Assembly (NCBI GenBank): GCA_001464505.1 | Contig: LNEH01000127.1 | Coordinates: 1-45,099, forward strand | Reading direction: 5' to 3' | Origin: Verrucomicrobia bacterium Ga0077533 | GTDB lineage: Bacteria > Verrucomicrobiota > Verrucomicrobiia > Opitutales > Opitutaceae | Length of the DNA: 45,099 bases | Shown: in pieces, positions 41,198-45,099 of the stretch | How positions within the stretch are numbered: the stretch's first letter is position 1 | How the letters are laid out: each line of letters starts with the position of its first letter | Made by a program: the position numbers and the translations under genes | The notes under the pieces: model-generated | The model's database searches: none | The model's input: the letters and a program-made list of their open reading frames with translations, nothing else | Told to the model about the DNA's origin: nothing

Positions 41198-41878
41198 ATG
41201 GATCCCCGCACTTTGCCCACCTATAGCATGACTGATGCAGCCCGTTGCATCGGCGCGCATCCGGCTACGCTGCGTTCGTGGTTCAAGGGACGCTCCTATC
41301 CGACCAAGGGTGGTCCGCGCCGCTCGCCGAACCTGTTGGTTCCTTCGGCGCCGGACGCACTTTCCTTTCAAAACCTGGTCCAGGCGCATGTCGTCCAAGG
41401 CATTCGCAAACGCTACCATATTCCCATGCACCGGGTTCGCGACGCGCTGGCGTATCTGCGCGACAGCATGGGCAGCCTCGATTTGCTGGCATCGGAGAAA
41501 TTCTATCACGATACGGAGCACTTGCTGCTCAAGGTTCGGGACCGGCTTATCTCCCTTTCCGAACGAGGGCAGACGGTCAGCGAAACCGTCCTGCAGCAAT
41601 ACTTGCATCGCATCGATTACGGGAAGGACGGCTTTGCCTCCCGCCTGCATCCCTTTTTCTACACCGCCACGGGCCAACTCTACGAACCACGGTATATCAT
41701 GATCGATCCCACGGTTGCTTTCGGCAAACCCTGCCTGGAGCGCCTGGGGGTCAAGACGGAGATCATTGCCGGCCGTTTCTTTGCCGGCGAACCCATCGAG
41801 GAGCTGTCGGCGGACTATGGAGCCAAGCCCGAGGAAATCCAGGAAGCCATCCGCTGGTCGGCCCGCACCGCCGCCTGA
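41198..41878 (+). CDS. HTH/DUF433 protein, antitoxin-like
   Basis: The N-terminal part (LPTYSMTDAARCIGAHPATL, RSWFKGRSYP) is a MerR-like helix-turn-helix. The C-terminus is a DUF433 domain: MIDPTVAFGKPCLERLGVKT, then IIAGRFFAGEPIEELSADYG and EIQEAIRWSAR. DUF433 proteins are usually antitoxins to DUF5615 PIN-like toxins, and such a gene overlaps its 3' end. At 226 residues it is longer than a simple DUF433 antitoxin because of the added middle region. ATG 41198 is the first start that gives the helix-turn-helix at the N-terminus. Confidence 0.85.
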   Translation: MDPRTLPTYSMTDAARCIGAHPATLRSWFKGRSYPTKGGPRRSPNLLVPSAPDALSFQNLVQAHVVQGIRKRYHIPMHRVRDALAYLRDSMGSLDLLASEKFYHDTEHLLLKVRDRLISLSERGQTVSETVLQQYLHRIDYGKDGFASRLHPFFYTATGQLYEPRYIMIDPTVAFGKPCLERLGVKTEIIAGRFFAGEPIEELSADYGAKPEEIQEAIRWSARTAA

Positions 41879-42296
41879 GGCCCCGGTCTTCTTCATCGAC
41901 CGTGACACGGGCGGGCGGCTGCTCGCGGCGGCCCTGCGGCCCCATGGATATCGGGTGGAATTGCATGGCGACTATTTTCCGCAGGACACGCCGGATCCGT
42001 TCTGGATTCGGAACGTCGCCCAGCGCCGCTGGGTGATCCTGACCTGCGACCGCAATATCGCCCGCAAGGAACCCGAGCGTTCGCTCTTCAGCACCGCCCC
42101 GACCCACACCTTCATCCTTTACGCCCTTTCGCATGTGCAACGCGAGAAACGGGTGCCCCTGGTGCTGGCGGCGCTACCCAAGCTGACGGCCCTGATCGCC
42201 GCGGGGGCGGTGCATGGCATCTATCGTGTCCACACCGACGGTCGGATTGAACATGTCAGCGGAATCAAACCAAAGTTCCGACTCGAGGATTTCTGA
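41817..42296 (+). CDS. DUF5615-type PIN-like toxin
   Basis: The core begins APVFFIDRDTGGRLLAAALR, followed by HGYRVELHGDYFPQDTPDPF, RRWVILTCDRNIAR and VPLVLAALPKL. The first acidic pair and the TCDRN segment suit the PIN-like DUF5615 metal site. These toxins are putative nucleases paired with DUF433 proteins. ATG 41817 lies 62 nt inside the upstream gene and gives 159 residues; a shorter product starting nearer the core is possible, but I see no good codon. Confidence 0.78.
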   Translation: MEPSPRKSRKPSAGRPAPPPEAPVFFIDRDTGGRLLAAALRPHGYRVELHGDYFPQDTPDPFWIRNVAQRRWVILTCDRNIARKEPERSLFSTAPTHTFILYALSHVQREKRVPLVLAALPKLTALIAAGAVHGIYRVHTDGRIEHVSGIKPKFRLEDF

Positions 42297-42351
42297 ACAG
42301 TTGTCACCGCTGGCTGGACATACCGGTATCTTCAGCCTTTTCTGAGTCGAG

Positions 42352-42480
42352 ATGCCCACGCTCACCTGGATCGGCAAGGATGCCGTCGTCAACCACGACC
42401 AGGATGTGACCTACCTCCACTTGCGTGACGGAACCGATACGGCGGCCGTCCTCACAGTCATCAAACGTATATCGCCATGA
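42352..42480 (+). pseudogene. N-terminal remnant of a site-specific DNA methyltransferase
   Basis: The 42-residue frame starts MPTLTWIGKDAVVNHDQDV, the characteristic N-terminus of type III-like adenine-specific DNA methyltransferases (MPTL-x-W-I-G-K-x-x-V-x-N-H), then runs to a stop. No methylase motifs (DPPY, FxGxG) follow. It overlaps the next gene's start (ATGA at 42477), so it could also be translated as a leader. The similarity is recalled from family knowledge, not from a search. Confidence 0.55.
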
Positions 42481-42896
42481 TGCCGGGCTACGACGACCGG
42501 AAGATCAAGACGCGCCTGATCATCTGGTGGGGTTTCTGGGCGGCCACCCTCACCGGTCTGGTGCTGGTTTATCTGCTGCTGGCGCAGGGCAAACCGCTGC
42601 CGCCCGCCTCCGCCGAGAACTCGCTGCAAGGCCTGGTCGGGTTCGTGCCGCTATTTGTGAGCATTGTCATTCGCTGGCTCGTGCTGCCGCGCCTGACAGA
42701 GCCGACGCGCGCCTTCGTGCTTTTCATCGCCGGCGTGGCGCTGGCCGAGGCTTGCGGCCTCCTCGGCATCTTTCTCGGCGGGCCGTATCGCGACAGCCTG
42801 TTCGTGCTCGGCGTGCTGGGGATCACGCAATACGTGCCGTTCTACGCGAAGAAGCTGTTCGACCCGAAGGGCGCGGGCTTCATTCCGAACAATTAG
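42477..42896 (+). CDS. four-helix membrane protein, hypothetical
   Basis: The 139-residue protein has four membrane helices: WGFWAATLTGLVLVYLLLA, LQGLVGFVPLFVSIVIRWLV (spanning), AFVLFIAGVALAEACGLLGI, and LFVLGVLGITQYVPF. The N-terminus is short and basic and the C-terminus ends FIPNN. I recognise no named family. It starts at ATG 42477 inside the stop of the methyltransferase remnant. A long perfect palindrome lies 47 nt after its stop. Confidence 0.7.
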   Translation: MMPGYDDRKIKTRLIIWWGFWAATLTGLVLVYLLLAQGKPLPPASAENSLQGLVGFVPLFVSIVIRWLVLPRLTEPTRAFVLFIAGVALAEACGLLGIFLGGPYRDSLFVLGVLGITQYVPFYAKKLFDPKGAGFIPNN

Positions 42897-42943
42897 GCTG
42901 GATCACGGCCGGACGCACCATAGCGCCCCACGCGGCGCGTGTT

Positions 42944-42976
42944 CGGCTGATGTCAACTATTAGTTGACATCAGCCG
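42944..42976. promoter_or_regulatory. perfect 33-bp palindrome
   Basis: CGGCTGATGTCAACTA (42944-42959) and TAGTTGACATCAGCCG (42961-42976) are perfect inverted repeats with a one-base centre. It lies between two convergent genes, so it may act as a bidirectional terminator, although it has no T-tract. The TGTCAAC half-site also looks like a protein-binding sequence. Confidence 0.6.
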
Positions 42977-43026
42977 GGGGGATCGGACTGGCGTGTGGAA
43001 TCTGGCAAGAGGGCCGCAAGGTCGGG

Positions 43027-43509
43027 CTAACCGCTGAGCGAGCCGGTCTCCGCGAGCCGTTCGAGGAAGATCCAGCTGCGCTTGGCCCGGACCTCGGGGC
43101 TTTTGGCCTCCTCGATGTAGCGGACGACCTGGCGGCGGATCGCCACGCTATGGCTCATCCAGCGTTCCCGCAGTTCCGGGCGGGTGCGGAACACGCGCGC
43201 CATCTCGCAGGGCAAATCCGGTTCGCGCGAGGCGGGGTCGCGCTCAAGCGTGAACTCAATCGTGTCGCCGGCGTCCACGCCGGCGGCCCGGAGCAGGTCG
43301 ACCTTGAAGGCGAGCTTGTAGTGTCCGCGCTTGCCGGTGAACAAGGTGACGCGGTCAAGGTCGCCGTTGAAATGGAGCCGGGCGTTCCAGCCTTTGATGG
43401 CGCCCTTGATGTCCGCCGGGGTGAGATCAAGCGTGGCCACGGCGGCCTTCGGCACGTCCACCCAGCGGACGATTGCGACTTTGTAGAGCTTGGCGCGTAG
43501 CTTGACCAT
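43027..43509 (-). CDS. DUF1905/YdeI-like protein
   Basis: The 160-residue protein starts VKLRAKLYKVAIVRWVDVP and contains the DUF1905 beta domain (TPADIKGAIKGWNARL, VTLFTGKRGHYKLAFKVDLL, RAAGVDAGDTIEFTLERD). A C-terminal helical segment of the YdeI/OmpD-associated type follows (SHSVAIRRQVVRYIEEAKSP, then RAKRSWIFLERLAE). The function of the family is not established. ATG 43509 is chosen because upstream in-frame sequence lies in a palindromic repeat. Confidence 0.85.
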   Translation of the reverse strand: MVKLRAKLYKVAIVRWVDVPKAAVATLDLTPADIKGAIKGWNARLHFNGDLDRVTLFTGKRGHYKLAFKVDLLRAAGVDAGDTIEFTLERDPASREPDLPCEMARVFRTRPELRERWMSHSVAIRRQVVRYIEEAKSPEVRAKRSWIFLERLAETGSLSG

Positions 43510-43569
43510 CGGCTCCGGTTTATTCACTGTAGATTTAATACGGAGCTTGCTCCGGCTTGGATGGAGCCT

Positions 43570-43616
43570 GTGGGAGCGTGCTTGCACGCGACTGTCGCGA
43601 CCAAGGTCGCTCCCAC
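43570..43616. repeat. three-way-junction palindrome, copy 4
   Basis: The outer stem GTGGGAGCG/CGCTCCCAC (43570-43578 with 43608-43616) encloses hairpins GCGTGC-TT-GCACGC (43576-43589) and GCGACC-AA-GGTCGC (43597-43610). Another small hairpin, CGGAGC-TT-GCTCCG, lies just upstream at about 43541-43554. It sits between the DUF1905 start and the M1 peptidase stop. Confidence 0.8.
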
Positions 43617-43672
43617 AAAAACCAGGCAAAAGTTGAATTGTGGAAATGCCTCGGGGCTTGCCCGGGGATTCT

Positions 43673-45099
43673 TTATTCGGGCAATATCACGCGCGCTTTG
43701 ACCCACGCGTCGATGGCGGGGAGTTCGCGCTGTTTCATCAGGGCGCGCAGGCGGATGAGGTCGGCGCCCTTGGCGGCCTCGGCGAAGGCGTCGGGCGGCA
43801 GCTTGGCGCGCACCAGCTCCTCGAGCTCGGTGGCACGGGCGGCCTCGGTGGAGGCGCGGGCGATGCCAGGCAGGTAGGTGTTGCGGCCGAAGAAGGTGGT
43901 GCGCTGCAACAGCGCGTCGGTGTGGGCCTGAGCGAAATCCCAAGCCAGGCCGGGGTGCTCGTTGGCGGCGACGGCGGCGACATTGCGCGCGGCCTCGGTG
44001 GTGGACAGTTCGCCGCCCAGCGTCAGGGCCAAGGTTTCGGCGGCGAGCGCCGGATCGAGCACAGCCTGCATGCCGGCGTAGGCGCGGCGTTTTTCCACGG
44101 TGGTCTTGGCGGCCTTGGCCAGGGCGTGGAGCTGATCATAAGTCTCGCGCGTGGCGTAGCGGCCGGTGACGGCCAGCACGGGACTGCGAAGATTGCCCGG
44201 CAGGCTGGCAGGATCGGCCTGGAAAGCGGAAAAGCGACGGGTGCATTCCTCGATCACGGCGCGGTCACCGTAAGTGCCAAGCGCGGCGATCAGATTGGGC
44301 CGGAGGGTGGCATCAAGCGGCGACTCCTCTGGTCGTGCGTCCCAACCAAGCTGGGCAAACTTTGAGGCGAGCAATTGAACGGCCCAGGCGTGGAACAGAC
44401 GGCGGCCCGGCTGGTTGAGCTGCAGGCGGTCGATCAGGGCGATCTTGTCGAGCAGATGTTCCCAGACGGGCTGGCTCGGGCTGGACCGGAGTTGCTCGGC
44501 GAGATCGAGCCACGCGGTGGCCGGCTGGCGGCCGGCTTCGGTCAGCGCCCAACCATCGCCCAGCAGGTTGAGCTGGTCGGTGACGGGCAGGGTGGTGATC
44601 TCGCGGCGCAGCGCGTCGTAGAGGGTGTCGTCGTAGAGGACTCGATAGAAGCCGGTGTTGCCGACATTGGCCTTGGGCGTGCCGCGGCCGATGGGCCAGG
44701 GCACGGTGGCGGGTTGCTTTTCCAGCAGCGTGACGGCGGGCGTGGTGAGATTCGCGGTGTTGGCGAGGGTCACGGGGATTTTCCACGTGAGCGGCGCGGC
44801 GGCGGGGTCATTGACGGTGAAGCGGGATTGTTCAAGTCGGAGTGCGCGGGTGGCGCCCTCGCCGGTGGCGGAGACAAACACGACGGGGAAACCGGGTTGC
44901 TCGGTCCAGCCGGCGGCGAGCTCGACGACGGGCTTGCCGGAGGCCGCCCCGAGGGCGACCCAGAGGTCGGCGGTGGTGGTGCTGGAATATTTGTGGGTCG
45001 CCATGTAGCGGCGGAGGCCGGTGCGGAAGGCGTCCTCGCCGAGGTAGGCCTCCAGCATGCGGAGGAAGGCCTGGCCCTTCTTGAAGGAGATGGTGTCGA
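43673..45099 (-). CDS. M1-family aminopeptidase, C-terminal part
   Basis: The frame runs off the right edge of the window, so the N-terminal and catalytic domains (with HExxH) are not visible. The visible N-terminal end, ISFKKGQAFLRMLEAYLGED followed by AFRTGLRRYM, is the segment after the M1 active site. The rest (WVALGAASGKPVVELAAGWT, GFYRVLYDDTLYDAL, then many helices) matches the ERAP1-like C-terminal domain. M1 peptidases remove N-terminal residues with a zinc ion. Only the 3' 475 codons or so are present. Confidence 0.9.
   Translation of the reverse strand, partial: DTISFKKGQAFLRMLEAYLGEDAFRTGLRRYMATHKYSSTTTADLWVALGAASGKPVVELAAGWTEQPGFPVVFVSATGEGATRALRLEQSRFTVNDPAAAPLTWKIPVTLANTANLTTPAVTLLEKQPATVPWPIGRGTPKANVGNTGFYRVLYDDTLYDALRREITTLPVTDQLNLLGDGWALTEAGRQPATAWLDLAEQLRSSPSQPVWEHLLDKIALIDRLQLNQPGRRLFHAWAVQLLASKFAQLGWDARPEESPLDATLRPNLIAALGTYGDRAVIEECTRRFSAFQADPASLPGNLRSPVLAVTGRYATRETYDQLHALAKAAKTTVEKRRAYAGMQAVLDPALAAETLALTLGGELSTTEAARNVAAVAANEHPGLAWDFAQAHTDALLQRTTFFGRNTYLPGIARASTEAARATELEELVRAKLPPDAFAEAAKGADLIRLRALMKQRELPAIDAWVKARVILPE

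Noticed and set aside
1-45099. CRISPR arrays, tRNA or rRNA genes, and complete transposases
   Set aside because: I found no regularly spaced direct repeats, no tRNA T-loop sequence in a cloverleaf context, and no DDE, HUH or serine/tyrosine recombinase motif in the translations.

Overview
The window is GC-rich, densely coded bacterial chromosome with no rRNA, tRNA, CRISPR array or complete insertion sequence that I could recognise. The most likely source is Verrucomicrobia, probably Opitutaceae. This is an inference from the high GC, the many genes without a clear Shine-Dalgarno sequence, a LysR regulator starting MQIENFK, a Gly-rich C-terminal sorting tail, the sigma factor/FHA/kinase set, and a large load of extragenic palindromes. 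No marker gene here fixes the taxonomy.

Positions 1-15.6 kb are mostly housekeeping. They hold the end of a CAP-domain protein, a MutT-type Nudix hydrolase, malate dehydrogenase, a DAHP synthase, YgfZ, a prepilin peptidase directly after aroE, a SirB1-like protein, YggS, a LysR regulator, a TlpA-like thioredoxin, an EamA transporter, a TetR regulator, a DUF3016 protein, a 4HBT thioesterase, a Gly-rich RRM protein and a uracil-DNA glycosylase. The DAHP synthase has a 5' leader with a TATAAT box, a six-codon peptide MVWAVW containing two Trp codons, and an intrinsic terminator before the gene. This looks like tryptophan attenuation of the first step of aromatic synthesis.

Positions 15.6-30 kb hold a TonB-dependent receptor, a Ser/Thr kinase fused to a membrane segment and a LamG-like sensor, a VapBC pair, a sigma factor translationally coupled to an FHA protein, a DUF4143 ATPase and a truncated second FHA gene. 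A stretch of lower-GC hypothetical genes follows, one of them frameshifted, and then a D,D-carboxypeptidase and an FKBP isomerase.

Positions 30-45 kb hold RarD, a LytS/LytR-type two-component pair, a YciA thioesterase and a deoxyribose catabolic cluster (deoC, aldehyde dehydrogenase, POT transporter, a short aldehyde-dehydrogenase-like protein). This cluster has been invaded twice: by a GxxExxY gene inside 32-bp inverted repeats, and by a two-gene DUF2283 module sitting at the 3' end of the short dehydrogenase, which leaves a second copy of that gene's C-terminal tail behind it. A DUF433/DUF5615-type pair, a methyltransferase N-terminal remnant, a membrane protein, a DUF1905/YdeI protein and the 3' part of an M1 aminopeptidase complete the window.

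Four intergenic palindromes (1283, 2123, 29962, 43570) differ in sequence but share one fold: an outer stem enclosing two hairpins. Half of a similar unit appears to be read in frame inside the short dehydrogenase gene. Several further inverted-repeat elements lie between genes.
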